Assembly (NCBI GenBank): GCA_020744225.1
Contig: JAGMWG010000007.1
Span: 1,550,001 to 1,614,000, forward strand
From: Paraphoma chrysanthemicola
Lineage: Eukaryota; Ascomycota; Dothideomycetes; Pleosporales; Phaeosphaeriaceae
DNA length: 64,000 nt
Direction: 5' to 3'
Both the position numbers and the translations under genes were made by a program. Positions 53,718 through 64,000 of this stretch are shown in pieces. Numbering within the stretch: the stretch's first letter is position 1; each line of letters opens with the position of its first letter. The notes under the pieces were generated by a model. The model was not told the origin of the DNA and searched no databases. It saw nothing but the letters and a program-made list of their open reading frames with translations.

Positions 53718-55273
53718 ATGGCCGAGCTCAAGGTCTGGGACACGGATAAGACAATCTACCTATTCACGTCGTTGACGGCAGGCTCCTCGCACATCATCAC
53801 CGCTACGTCACGCATAGAAACGATACTCAAGGCGAATAAGATTCCTTTTGAAGGCGTGGACACAGCAACCAATGAGTCGGCGAAGAAGTTGTTCCAGCGG
53901 AGAGCAAGCGGGAAGAAGCTGCCATTCCTTGTGAAGGAGGGATATGTGCTCGGAGTGCGTAGTATAGCTTGTGGCTGTTGGGGACTGTGCTGACAGCAAC
54001 GCAGGGCATAGAGGAGATTGAGGAATGGAACGAGTACGATGAGATCCGAGAAGCGCTCGGAGTAACCAACACCTTTACGCCTCTGAACGCGAAACCTTAT
54101 GCCTCGCCAGCAGCATCCTCGCCATCACCCTCGACGATCACCACATCCGCGACTACAACTGCAAAGAAGGAGAATGTTGCGCCTAGTCCGCAGCAAAACC
54201 TCGCGATCCGCCAATTGGGCGCGGAGGCTGCAAAGGCGGCTGCAGCGAAGAAGCAGGCCCCGACCAAGATCTCGACCACCAACCCGCTGTTGACCGAGAA
54301 GACGAATACACCCACATCTGCGACGCCAGCGAAGAGTCCTGCAAAAGCCGACGCCGGCATCCTGTCTCCTAAATCAGTGCCACTACCTCAAACTCCGACG
54401 TCTGCGACCACGAAGAAGCCAGACGATAAAGCCAAGGGGACAATACCGAACCTCGCGAACCTCCAAAAGCCTATACACGCGCCACCATCTATGCATACCG
54501 ATGCTGCAGATCCGGCTCTAAACGCTGGACCTGTGTCTGAGACACAAAAAGGAAAGGCTGAGGCGGAAGAGGAGAGCAGTGAGGACGACGATAGTGAAGA
54601 AGAAGAAGAAGAGGATGAGGATGATGACGACGCGGAAGAGAGCAGCGAAGAGGAGAGTAGTGAAGAAGAAGACGCTGAAGTAGAAGACAGCAAGTCTAAA
54701 CCCCCGGCAAAGACTCAAGCTCAAGACCCCAAAGACGCTTCCGCAGCCGGCCAAAGCGTCAAGGAAGGCGAGCAAGAGGCCGCCAGCCCCTCAGAAGACG
54801 AAGACGACGACGACGACGACGATGAAGAAAGCAGCGAAGACGACTCTCCCACCGAAGCCAAACCCCCAACCGCAGCCGAGCCCGCCGAACCCACCGCCGC
54901 AGACTCAAAATCCAAATCCACTACCGACAAAGCGAAGGTAGCAGGAAAAACAAAAGCATCGGACAAGAAGACGTCGGCTAACAGAAAGGTGACCCTGGCA
55001 GACAAACTGGCGGCAGCGAATAAGAAGAAGCTTGCTGAGAAGAAGAAACTGGCCGACGAGAAGAAGGTAGCCGAGAAGAAGAAGGCGGCCGAGCGGAAGA
55101 AGGCCGTGGACAAGAAGACTGCGGAGAAGAAGAAGACGACCACTTCGAGTACCAAGAAGACGACTGGTGCGAAGAAAGATGCAGACAAGAAGGCGGATGG
55201 AAAGGGCAAGGAGAAGACGCAGGATCAGAGTGCGGCGGATGCGGGCAAGGCGGGGGAGAGTGTGGAGGATTAG
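53718..55273 (+). CDS. SH3BGR/glutaredoxin-fold protein with acidic and lysine-rich tails
   Basis: Exons 53718-53954 and 54005-55273 give 501 residues; intron of 50 nt. The first ~100 residues match the SH3-binding glutamic-acid-rich (SH3BGR) thioredoxin fold: IYLFTSLTAGSSHII, IPFEGVDTATNESAKKLF, KKLPFLVKEGYVLGGIEEIEEW. The catalytic CxxC of glutaredoxins is absent, as in SH3BGR. Then come a Pro/Thr/Ala-rich linker, two long Asp/Glu/Ser runs (~210-250 and ~285-315) and a Lys/Ala/Glu-rich tail (~345-480) of KKxAEKKK-like units, likely helical or coiled coil. The Glu-rich tail is a family trait; the strong charge segregation (acidic then basic) is unusual. Function unknown; perhaps a scaffold or nucleic-acid-associated protein. 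Confidence 0.8.
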
Positions 55274-55698
55274 ATGTGGCGTAGATGGTTAGGTGGGGTG
55301 CATTATACCAGGTCGGCATTGAGTAGTCTGTTTCTTGTAGCGAGCATAGCATTTGTGAATTCTGCAAAATCAGTTTAGTATCCGATTCATCCCACGAGGA
55401 AGTGTCAAAATGTGCTGGGTTGGTTTGAAGTGATTATATTCTTGCGTATGCTTGCTCATCTCTCTCTCTCTCACACAACGACGAGCTTCGCATCTAAGCG
55501 TACATGCAAGTGTCTAGCTGTACAACGCCAACGCTATGCTATGTCTTATGAACAAGAATCCTGCCAGAAACAAACAGCCTTGTATATACAATCCAGACCA
55601 AAAGAAACGAGACTTCCCTCCTCGAATGAAAATCCAACATCCCCAAACGCGTGTTGCGAAGGCTATGCAATGCCAGAAAGCTCTGCATGATGCGATTC
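55274..55698. other. Convergent 3' intergenic region
   Basis: 425 bp between convergent stops; nothing recognised except a short CT-repeat near 55460. Confidence 0.6.
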
Positions 55699-58600
55699 CT
55701 ACTCCGCGACATTAACACCGGCCTTTTTCAGACCGTCTTTGAACAGGTCCTTCACATCCTCTTCCTCTTTCTTCGTGGTGCCGCTTTCGAGCTGCTTCAG
55801 CAACATTTGCTCGACGGCCTCGATGCCTGCTTCTTCGGCTTTGCTGAGCTTGTCAGCCGCTTCGGCTGCGGCGGCTTTCTTCTTCCCCTTTCCCTTTGCG
55901 TCCTCATCGGGCTCTTCGCCTTGGACCATCTTGTCAAGCTCGAGTTTGCTGACGCCGAGAGCGTAGATTTGCTCTTCGACCGTGTCCCGCGTGACGAGGC
56001 GCACGACTTCGACTTCCCTCGTCTGTCCGACACGATGGGCGCGATTCTCGGCCTGGATATCGTCTTGTGGGTTGAAGGATGAGTCGAAGATGATGACTTT
56101 GTTTGCGCATGCGAGGTTGATGCCTGCACCGCCGGACTTGGTGCTGATCATGAACACGCCAATAGATTCGTCGGCGTAGAAGTCGTCCATGAGGGACTGA
56201 CGCTCAGCAATCGGTGTCGAGCCGTCCATGCGCATGAACGCAATGTCGTGGTCGTCGAAGACCCAGCCGAGGATGTCCATGACAGAAGTAAACTGTGAGA
56301 AGACGAGGGCACGGTCGCCATTGGCCTTGTATTTCTTAAGCAGATCGAGGAGGGCAGCGACTTTGCCCGAGTCCATCCACTCGTGATTCTGCAGCTCAAA
56401 CTTCTTCAGGGCACTGGGATACTTAGTAGCCAACTGGTGGCACTGGTAGTCCTGATAGAGCTGGAGCTCCTCAAAGATGACGTCTGCGTCGGACAGCGCA
56501 AATGTCTCCTCCTTCAGACACGCCTTGGCCATCCTTCGGATCTTCTCGTCTGGGTAGCGATGGCGGAACAGAAGTGGATGAATTGCTGCCTGGCGCAGCT
56601 TCATCATCACATTTGCGTGATCCTTGACCAGGATGCCAGCCGCACGGTCTTGAAGGATCTTCTTTTGCTTCTCCAGCTGCTCAGTGTACAGATCCTTCTG
56701 TGTTTTCGTGAGCTCGCAGTACTCCACGCGAGATGTCTTCTTTGGCAGATGCTTGAGCACTTGCGCCTTCTTGCGTCGGAGGATAAAGGGCGTGAGCATA
56801 GTACGCGCGCGTTGAACACGCTGAGCTGAGAGCAGCGTACTGTGCGAGTTGACGTCCGTGGTCTTGACCTTGTGCTTGAACAGGACTTGGAGCATCTCGC
56901 CAACATCATTGTCCTTTTCATTCCAAAAGACCTCGGGCATGAGGAATCCCAGAATCGACATGAGCTCCTGCAAGCTGTTCTGAAGCGGTGTGCCGGTGAG
57001 TAGGATGCGGCACTCTGTGTTGATCCGCATCAAGCTCTTGTAGCGAATCGTGTTGGCGTTCTTCAAGACGTGACCCTCATCGAAAATGCAGATCTTAGGT
57101 CTGCACTTGCGCAGGAAGACGTTGTCCTCCCTCCTGAACGTCAGGTCGTACGTCGTGATAATGACATCGCACTCGCCCCGGCTGATGTTGTCCAAGATGG
57201 TCTCCTGGTGCTCGAATCGCTGGGCTTGTCCACCATAATACGGGGTGAAATTGATCGTCTCAGAGAAGCGTTGGAATTCTCGACACCAATTCTCTAGTGT
57301 CGAACCAGGCACGACGATCAGCGTTGGCCTGCTACCTGACGTGCCCTGCTCTTTCAAATGTGAGAGAAAGGCAATCACCTGACAAGTCTTACCAAGACCC
57401 ATGTCGTCTGCAAGGATGCCCGAAATCTTATTCTGCCACAGAAGATTGAGCCAGTTGAGGCCTACCACCTGGTAGTCCTTCAGCTCGATACCCTCGTTCA
57501 TGATCGAGGGCTGCTTCAACAGCTTCGCCCGATTGACCTTGCGGATCTCATTTGTACCTGCATCGCTACGTGGGGTATGGTATCCAGAATCGCGGCTCGA
57601 GCTGGCATCGCTGTTATCGTCGAGGCTCGTTGCGTCAACTCCGTCCTCCGTCGAAGCGCCAAATATGTTGATACCCCAACGAGCCATGCCAGCGACCATT
57701 GGCTTGCCGAGGTTCTCGCACTGCTTGACCACTGAGTCAATCGTGGAATACGCATCCCACATGTCCTCCGCGGAGTCTACAAGACGCGCGCCAAATGTAA
57801 TGCGCGGCTTGCGGGCCTTCTTCTTGCCCTTCTCTTTGGGCTCCTGCGAGTCAACATGCAGCTTCTTGATTGCAGCAAGTGACGCAAACGGTCGCTGGTC
57901 CAGCAGCTCGCGGACGTCCTCTTCCTTGTGGCCGGACAGATCCACCATCGCCTCGACCGAACACTCATTGAAGAAGTCCAGGAGTGTAGTCTCTGAGAAA
58001 GCGTGTTCCACGGCAGAGCTCTGTGCGACCGAGTCGTCATCCGAGATCTCGACAATGCCTTCATCGATATCCTCCTCGTCAACAACCTTTGGTCGCCTCG
58101 CAATCTGCGGTTGTGGTCGAGCAGGAGAGGCTTCCGGCGAGGAAGGCGAAGGGTTTCGGCGGCCGCGGATTAGTCGTCGCTTTGGTTTTGGCTGCTCGTC
58201 CTCGGGCGTTGCAATCGCGGTCGGTGTGATCTGCGAAGCTGGCAACTTGGTATATTTGTCTAAAATGCTCGTGACAGGTTGTTTCAGCGTACGCTGCGCC
58301 GTGTGCTTCTTTGCTGCAGTGTCGGTGTTGCTCCGCACAAGGCCAATTTGCGGTGACTTGAGGAGCTCGTCATCCGAATCCTGCTCCGCCAGATAGTCGC
58401 AAGTGTCGTCAAAGTGGCCCTTCTTAAGAAGCAGGGCGTCGTACACTGTCTGGACCGACTTGCTGGGGAATATGGCTTGGACCCGAATCGTCTTACGCTT
58501 CAAGTCGGAGTCATATATATCGTCCAGCTTCAACGGACTATCCTCCGTCAAATCGACCGGCATAGCGCGCGACGGCCCACCCTGGCGTGGCACAATCTTC

Positions 58601-59196
58601 TGCTTCTTTGGTGGTGTGTTTGAGAGCCCAGCCGACGGTCGTTTCCGCGGGTTCGCATTCTGCTCGCCATACGAGTACTTCGACAGATCCCATGCCGGCT
58701 TCTGCGGGGTCTCCTCCACCCGCGATGTCCGCGAGCTCAGCTCCACTTTGGACAGCGGTATACTAGTTCTATACCCAGCTTCCTCAAAGGGATCGCGCTC
58801 GACTGGAGGATCGTCGGAAGTAAGGTCGACGATTGGTTTGCGCACTGCTTGCGGAGGCACAAAGCCTGTACCCGGGGGCGCCATAAGATTGCTGTATCCA
58901 AACGGGCGCTGCGGCTGCAAATTTGATTGCGACATGACGGGTGACGAGTAGCGCTCAGCGGTGGGGGATGAGCGCGGGACCTGCAATTGCGACGACGGCG
59001 GCTGGTATGTGCGGTCTGCACGCGGTGTAAGTGGGAGTGTAGGTTGTGTGGTGTTGGAGGAAGGCAGCGCGAAGAAAGGTGAGTGAGTTCCCAGCGGCTG
59101 TGTGGGCTGTGTGGCGTAAGTAGCTGGCAGGTCGTCCTCCGTGGGCGACGCGGCGCGCGGAGGAGACGAGGAGACTATGGGGTCGTTGCGGTACAT
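55699..59196 (-). CDS. FUN30: SNF2-family chromatin remodeller FUN30 / SMARCAD1 homologue
   Basis: Single exon, 1165 residues. The N-terminal ~550 residues are mostly disordered with two CUE-like ubiquitin-binding stretches (VQAIFPSKSVQTVYDALLLKK and FFNECSVEAMVDLSGHKEED). The ATPase follows: ELKDYQVVGLNWLNLLWQNK, Walker A ADDMGLGKTCQ, the DEGH box (CIFDEGHVLKN) that marks the Fun30/Etl1 subfamily, LLTGTPLQNS, and motif VI ENRAHRVGQTREVEVVRL. Fun30 slides and exchanges histones, silences heterochromatin and promotes DNA end resection. The C-terminus has a basic stretch (AKGKGKKKAAA) that may be nuclear localisation. The divergent partner is VMA21. Confidence 0.95.
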   Translation of the reverse strand: MYRNDPIVSSSPPRAASPTEDDLPATYATQPTQPLGTHSPFFALPSSNTTQPTLPLTPRADRTYQPPSSQLQVPRSSPTAERYSSPVMSQSNLQPQRPFGYSNLMAPPGTGFVPPQAVRKPIVDLTSDDPPVERDPFEEAGYRTSIPLSKVELSSRTSRVEETPQKPAWDLSKYSYGEQNANPRKRPSAGLSNTPPKKQKIVPRQGGPSRAMPVDLTEDSPLKLDDIYDSDLKRKTIRVQAIFPSKSVQTVYDALLLKKGHFDDTCDYLAEQDSDDELLKSPQIGLVRSNTDTAAKKHTAQRTLKQPVTSILDKYTKLPASQITPTAIATPEDEQPKPKRRLIRGRRNPSPSSPEASPARPQPQIARRPKVVDEEDIDEGIVEISDDDSVAQSSAVEHAFSETTLLDFFNECSVEAMVDLSGHKEEDVRELLDQRPFASLAAIKKLHVDSQEPKEKGKKKARKPRITFGARLVDSAEDMWDAYSTIDSVVKQCENLGKPMVAGMARWGINIFGASTEDGVDATSLDDNSDASSSRDSGYHTPRSDAGTNEIRKVNRAKLLKQPSIMNEGIELKDYQVVGLNWLNLLWQNKISGILADDMGLGKTCQVIAFLSHLKEQGTSGSRPTLIVVPGSTLENWCREFQRFSETINFTPYYGGQAQRFEHQETILDNISRGECDVIITTYDLTFRREDNVFLRKCRPKICIFDEGHVLKNANTIRYKSLMRINTECRILLTGTPLQNSLQELMSILGFLMPEVFWNEKDNDVGEMLQVLFKHKVKTTDVNSHSTLLSAQRVQRARTMLTPFILRRKKAQVLKHLPKKTSRVEYCELTKTQKDLYTEQLEKQKKILQDRAAGILVKDHANVMMKLRQAAIHPLLFRHRYPDEKIRRMAKACLKEETFALSDADVIFEELQLYQDYQCHQLATKYPSALKKFELQNHEWMDSGKVAALLDLLKKYKANGDRALVFSQFTSVMDILGWVFDDHDIAFMRMDGSTPIAERQSLMDDFYADESIGVFMISTKSGGAGINLACANKVIIFDSSFNPQDDIQAENRAHRVGQTREVEVVRLVTRDTVEEQIYALGVSKLELDKMVQGEEPDEDAKGKGKKKAAAAEAADKLSKAEEAGIEAVEQMLLKQLESGTTKKEEEDVKDLFKDGLKKAGVNVAE

Positions 59197-59542
59197 CGTG
59201 TATATGAGGCGTCCCGCGTGCTGAGAGTATGGTTGAGGCGGATGTTCATGTGTTGGGCGCTCTGCAGTTCAGTCCAGAGGGCGGTGCGGCGGACAATAAG
59301 GCTGTTCAGAGTGACAAACAAGGGGACAAGGGCAGCGACAAAGCCATGGTGGTGGAGGCGCGGGCGTGAAAGGGAAGGAGCCTGTGGCGGGGATCACCAA
59401 AAAGTTGTTGCCGGGGTTCACCTCGACGCGGCGCGCCTGCTTTCGCGTTGTGCGCTCGGGCCAACACTTTGCCCATTACGTTACTGCTTCTGGTCTGGAG
59501 CGTGCCATCAACACGATCACTCAACCACACACATAAAACACA
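59197..59542. promoter_or_regulatory. Shared divergent promoter region (FUN30 / VMA21)
   Basis: 346 bp between divergent starts. No specific element assigned. Confidence 0.5.
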
Positions 59543-59963
59543 ATGACGTCCAGACGGATAGTAGGCGGGGAGAAGACGTTCCTCGAGAACGACCCCAGAG
59601 GTCCACCTGGGCCATCCAACATCTCGCCGGCAGTGCCCGCGTGAGTATTCAGGCGCAATGTACCATGCAAATGCTCATGTATTGAACAGCTCGGTGATTT
59701 GGAAGCTGATGAGCTTCACTCTGGCCATGGTCACACTGCCAATCGGCACGTATTTCTTCACTGTCAAATACGTCTTCAATGGCAAGTCAATTCATTCTCG
59801 TTGCAAAATTCGGAACTGACCTTGTACAGGCAACGCAACGTATGCAGGCGGTCTGGCAGCGCTCATGGCGAACGTGGTTCTGATTGCATATGTCATCATG
59901 GCTTTCAAGGACGATCAGGCAGAGCAGGCAGAAGAGGCAGAAAAGTCTAAGAAGGAACTGTAG
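59543..59963 (+). CDS. VMA21: V-ATPase assembly factor VMA21
   Basis: Exons 59543-59640, 59690-59781 and 59830-59963 give 107 residues. The second intron is GC-AG (donor GCAAGT at 59782). Two transmembrane helices: MSFTLAMVTLPIGTYFFTV and GLAALMANVVLIAYVIMAF, separated by the short KYVFNGNATYAG loop. This is the standard Vma21 hairpin of the ER, where it chaperones the V-ATPase Vo sector. The C-terminus ends KSKKEL; yeast Vma21 carries a dilysine ER-retrieval signal, and the Lys residues here may serve the same way. The gene is too fragmented by introns to appear as one open frame. Confidence 0.93.
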
Positions 59964-60435
59964 CGTCATGAATTCGAGCGCCTCCAATTTTGAAAAGCTC
60001 AGTGATGAGGAGACTATAATGCTACGCGAACAACCAAACAAAACATCAGCCATTCATCACACATTACACATTACTGCAACATCGGCTCAGCGGCTTAATT
60101 CATATTCGAAGCACAACGTGCACAAGGAGTGACAATCCTTATTTCCAATCCTTCGGTCCAAAACTCCTGTAAAACTCCATCTAACTTTCCTTTCGCGGGT
60201 CCAGGCGGATAAGAATGACTCGGCCACAGGATTCCTAAGCCCAGAGGGATATCTTTATCATATCGTCATGACCCAGTAGTCCGTATGGGCGATCATCCGT
60301 CGTCGTCTCCAAGACCAGCTTCAAAGGTCTCATACATGGCCGTTTCCCACCCCTGTAATAGCTCAAGATCTTTCCTGCCCCATATACCCGTATATGTGGT
60401 TCCTCTCCACCAAGTCATTCTGCTCATGCGACACC
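59964..60435. other. Convergent 3' intergenic region
   Basis: 472 bp between convergent stops; nothing recognised. Confidence 0.6.
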
Positions 60436-61666
60436 CTAATCTTTGCTGAATCGCCTCTTGAACCAGCTCTTCCTCTTATCATCGCCACCGCCTCCGCCTC
60501 CATTCTTGGTAAGCACTTTCCCTCGTCCTGTATCTGCGGGTGGTGATGCGCCACTACCGTTCAATCTGATCGGTGCAGCTTGCGCGACATGCTTCGGTGG
60601 TGGTGGAGGCCCGTTCTGCATGTTGTTTTGTGGGGGTGGGAAGTATCCGTTCCCGCCCGTTGGACCTTGACCGTATTGATCCATCTGAGGTCCCTGCCCA
60701 AACCCATTAAAGCCATACTGCTGACCGAGGTCCTGCTGCGGCGGCGGCTGCGGTCGCTGCACGGGCACAGCGCGCTCAAAGGAGGAGTTGTCGCTGCTTG
60801 GGTCGTTGGAGTACGGGCCGTCGCTGTGGCTACCGTTCGAACCATTGGTGTTGACGGTGTCGCGCGACTGCTGGTGGCCATTGATGGGGTACACGTTGTG
60901 AGGACTATTGTACGAGCTTTGCCTGTTGTTCCACCCTGGATCAGACTGCATCCGGTTCCCATATCGCATCCGTTGTGGTCCGCCAACGGGACCACCAAAG
61001 CCGTCGCCGTTCTCGTAGTTGCTGTCACGACCGGGTTGGCGACCACCGTAGTAACTGGCGCGCGAGTAGCGGTTCTGCTCGTGTCCGCCATAATAGCTGC
61101 TCCTACGGCTATTGTATCCGCTCATGACATCGGTCTGGTCGGCGCGCATAGACTGCGCACGGCGCCGGTACTCGCCATCGATGGCGGCTTCAAAAGACTT
61201 GATGGTGTCGAGCGGGCGCTCCCATCTCGAGCGCGTGGGGTTGGAAAGATCGGGGTCGACTGGAGATAGTCAGACTCGGTCATGGCTATAGTATGCAAGG
61301 GAGAGACTTACCAATGTCATTGCCCTGTGAATCTTTGTGTGAAAACGAGCGGAGACTCTGTAGAGTGGGCTTCTCGAGCGCAGCAGCGACTGCGGAATGT
61401 TAGCAATGGACATCAACAACAGCTCGGCGCACGATGCCGGTCAAGACAGGCGACGACATACTTGGCTGAGCTTCGTTCATGGCGGCGTTGGGATTCGCTT
61501 TGGTAGATGGGTCGTAGTGAGTCTTTCGTTTCTCGCTTTCGCTGACTTTGCGCTCGTGTTTGCTCTGCCTGCTCTTGGAGGGCTGGAGCTCGTTGCTCTT
61601 GTCGCTGCGGAAGCTAAAGTGGGTATTGGCGCGCGGGCGCTGCGCTTCCTGTGCGGCGTGCTCCAT
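60436..61666 (-). CDS. DUF2406-domain protein
   Basis: Exons complement(60436-61259, 61312-61389, 61462-61666) give 368 residues; introns 52 and 72 nt. The N-terminal ~130 residues carry the DUF2406 pattern, partly on the small second exon: LQSLRSFSHKDSQGNDI, DPDLSNPTRSRWERPLDTI and FEAAIDGEYRRR. The rest is disordered: repeated YYGG and SSYY words, then Pro/Gln/Gly-rich sequence, ending in a basic KRKSWFKRRFSKD. DUF2406 proteins in yeasts are linked to the cell periphery and stress, but have no known biochemical activity. The basic, aromatic C-terminus could bind membrane lipids; this is inference. Confidence 0.87.
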
Positions 61667-63207
61667 TGCGGCGGTGAATGCCCAGTTTTACCTGGCTGCT
61701 AATGCTGGAACGAGGCTGCCGGGCGGGTACAGCGGAGCTGGCGTGGGATCCGTGTGGATCAAGGCAGGGTGGAGGCGGCGATGTGGTCCCGGCGCAAGCA
61801 GATTAAGAATACTAGCGAGATTGGAGGATGTGCGACAGCGTTCACAAGTGTGTTGGAAGGTTTGATGCGCGCGGAGGGTGGTGATTGTGCAAGTGACAGT
61901 TGGGAAAGAGCGACACGAGGAGAATTAACGGTAGTGTACCAGCAATGTAAGCCGGCGGGTGGGAACTGGGAAGAACGCGCGGATGTGAAGGCTGGCCGCG
62001 TTGTCCTAGGTTGTTGAGCCCTGGCCGTCACCCAATCACGGCCACATCATCCGACCGATGCATCATTAGTTACTGAAACACGACTCCGACAGGCCTGACA
62101 ACGATAAGCGCGCATATATAGGCGTGGCTATACCTCACAGCTGTCAATTGCCAGCATGCAGCTGCTCAGCACTGCATTCCAAGACGCTGCATCCATCGCC
62201 ACAACAGCGCTCGTCGTACCCAGAGCAACCGTCTGGTTCGCAAATTCGATATCGATTTCCAAAACCGGCCGACGCTAGCTCGTACAAACTTTCCAGCCAC
62301 GCCCCCGCCACCAGCATCACAAAGCCGAGAAAGGTACCCAGCCATCGCACCGGCTTTGTCTGATGATTTCCATCACAAAGCCAAAGATCTCCATGTCTCA
62401 CTTCCCGAGCCGTTGCAGTGGTGTCGTAACAATTCTCCACTTCATGCTGTAGCTCGGCCTAATCGTCGATATCTCACCCTCCATATCAGCACTCCGCACT
62501 AATCAATACGATGAACACATTTATCCCAGCCCAATGCGTCTGCACTAACGCGCGTAGTCCGCGAAATCCTGCCGTGCGTTGGTGCATTGAAAATCAGCAT
62601 CGCCGTGGCAGGCAATTGCGTTGACAATCGCTTTTCTTTGTTGCGGAAAATCCCATGCACACGGACGCGGGCAATCATGACGACGTGGATGTGCAAGTGC
62701 AGGCGGAGCCATGTGCGTTTCGGATGTGGGTCCTGGGACTACCCGGACGGCGGTTTCGGACTTGTGCATGCCCGATGTGCACGCACCCCTGTCGTGCACT
62801 GCTGTGCGAAAAGTGACTGATAAGGCTGGTCACATACAGGTTCTTCAGTGAGGCACGTTCTCACGGAGGCCTTCGCACACGTTTATATGTTCAGTGCAGA
62901 CTTTATAATGCAAATGGATAGGCTCGCACTCTCATCTAGGCTATGATCACGTCTGTAAAGTTTACACACAACTCACAAAGCGAACCTCCGCAGCATAACA
63001 CACACTATCTCATAAGACTCCAGTCAAGATACACTTAGCAATAGACAAATCCCAGTCCCATCACACTACCCTTTATCCACCTAACATCCAAGGAACCAGT
63101 ACGTTAGTAAACCTACCTCCCATTCCTACCCCCAAGAATCTCCAACACGCCACGCCAAGCCCCTCCACCCAGCACACATATATCCACACCCAAGACCAAT
63201 ATCTTCC
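61667..63207. other. Intergenic, no gene recognised
   Basis: 1.54 kb. The part next to 61667 is the DUF2406 gene promoter. A 98-codon frame on the minus strand at 62144-62440 has several cysteines but no recognised family and no supporting splice signals. Confidence 0.5.
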
Positions 63208-63326
63208 ACATACGACCACAGGCGAAGGAATCCACTGGGTCCCGTCCGCTCCCCACACGTTAAACCTTCGACCGGCGGATTAGTAGTCAAGTGGGTGACC
63301 ATTGGCGAATACCCGCTGTTGTATGT
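63208..63326 (+). rRNA. 5S ribosomal RNA gene
   Basis: 119 nt from ACATACGACCACAGG to GTTGTATGT, the standard length. The two ends pair (ACATACGAC with GTTGTATGT). Internal landmarks match fungal 5S: TCCCGTCCGCTC, GGCGGATTAGTAGT and GTGGGTGACCATTGGCGAA. A T8 terminator follows. A lone 5S gene, not next to an rDNA repeat, is the known dispersed arrangement in many filamentous ascomycetes. It is transcribed by Pol III from its internal control region. Confidence 0.92.
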
Positions 63327-63327
63327 C

Positions 63328-63335
63328 TTTTTTTT
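63328..63335 (+). terminator. Pol III terminator of the 5S rRNA gene
   Basis: Run of eight T residues starting two bases after the 5S 3' end. Confidence 0.85.
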
Positions 63336-64000
63336 ATGGTTTGCTACATTCTTTTGTTCTAAGAGATTGTTATTCAGAGGAAGGGGTTCTGAAGGGACTA
63401 CTCACGAGTCCTTACAATCTGTGTCCCGTTTCTGGGCTACTTCTTCGGGCCCTGGCATATATCAATTGAATGTTCCTGCTCCTTGAACAGCAACCCCGTC
63501 TCCACGCATGCTAATTGAACGTTTAAGCACTACATGCACGAGTCAGTCTTGTACGCATGTACCCTATCTGCGCGCAGTGAAGGCACTTACAGGGGCTGGT
63601 TCTGATGCTGCACGCGGTACAACTATGTGTAGGCCGCTAGTGTGGGTAGTGAGAGAGTGAGGCCTTACCTAAAGTGCAGCCTTAGGGTCCTTCTTATTGC
63701 ACCCCTAATAGAAGGTAAGAATTCATGTTTAATTGCTCGCAGGTGTCTGTTAAATGTTTGGTTGCTTGCAGAGGTTAGCCAGACTGCGTATCGTGAGGGT
63801 AGCTTAGGGTCTGACATAGCGTAGATATCAGTAAGGGGTGCTTGAAATAGTTCTAACCCTATTTTAGGCCTGATAGAGCTTGATAGAGGGACACCACTAC
63901 ATCACCATAGCCCCTGGTGCGCTACGCTTCCTTAAACGGGATTCTGATGTTCTGCCCACCGACACTAAATAGCATGTAATCTAGGGCCCTGCTGGTGGTG
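63336..64000. other. Window-end region, no gene recognised
   Basis: 665 bp after the 5S gene. Contains several CTTAGGGT/ACCCTA words at ~63680-63870 but no tandem array. No ORF with resemblance; could be part of a repeat continuing outside the window. Confidence 0.45.

Noticed and set aside
62144..62440. 98-codon cysteine-containing minus-strand frame
   Set aside because: No signal peptide at the start, no family resemblance and no splice context.
63660..63880. Telomeric or subtelomeric repeat at the window end
   Set aside because: CTTAGGGT and ACCCTA words occur singly, not as a tandem TTAGGG array.

Overview
This window is nuclear DNA of a filamentous ascomycete (Pezizomycotina). Its gene content (fungal membrane and secreted families, TOS1-like, DUF7730-like and HET proteins) best fits a Dothideomycete, but the species cannot be named from the sequence. 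The eukaryotic signs are direct. Most genes carry short introns of about 45-90 nt with GT/GC...AG ends, often with a CTAAC-type branch point. The conserved genes are core eukaryotic ones: SSB-type Hsp70, SF3B1, uS15/RPS13, VPS33, VTA1, VMA21, PEX13, UBE2W, SDC1/DPY30 and FUN30. Exon joins given here were worked out by hand from splice motifs, reading frame and family conservation.

Layout. 1-12.2 kb is accessory-like: a HET-domain gene cut by the window edge, an FAD monooxygenase, a multi-pass membrane protein, a DenD-type epimerase/dehydrogenase and a decayed HET pseudogene. 12.2-33 kb is dense housekeeping: a tRNA-Ala-like gene, an M28 carboxypeptidase, a PDI, VTA1, VPS33, Hsp70/SSB, a UBE2W-type E2, PEX13, a TOS1-like cell-wall protein and RPS13. 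33-43 kb holds SDC1, a DUF7730-like gene, SF3B1 and a Cys-rich RING-like protein. 43-51.8 kb is again accessory-like: a frameshifted HET gene, a secreted protein, a Kv-beta-type aldo-keto reductase, a diverged dispersed repeat and a 2.6 kb stretch without recognisable genes. 51.8-61.7 kb holds a bZIP factor, an SH3BGR-like protein, a FUN30 remodeller, VMA21 and a DUF2406 protein. A 5S rRNA gene lies at 63.2 kb.

Most notable. The Hsp70/SSB gene (22060-25655, minus) has a 1321-nt GT-AG intron that contains a complete 347-codon gene on the same strand. That gene encodes a GIY-YIG nuclease with two C-terminal C2H2 zinc fingers, i.e. a homing-endonuclease-like gene in a nuclear spliceosomal intron, with two strong hairpins between the 5' splice site and the ORF. 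The next intron but none of the short ones is also unusual: 153 nt long, built around an 89-nt hairpin inserted in what would otherwise be a normal-sized intron (introner/MITE-like). Separately, the tRNA-Ala(CGC)-like gene appears to be interrupted twice: a 14-nt insert in the anticodon loop, and a 52-nt insert between positions 26 and 27 that has all the marks of a spliceosomal intron.

Working together. VTA1 (ESCRT-III/Vps4 disassembly), VPS33 (HOPS/CORVET fusion) and VMA21 (V-ATPase assembly) all serve the endosome-vacuole system, but they are interleaved with unrelated genes and no functional cluster is evident. Three HET loci within 46 kb, one edge-truncated and two broken, point to turnover of allorecognition genes.
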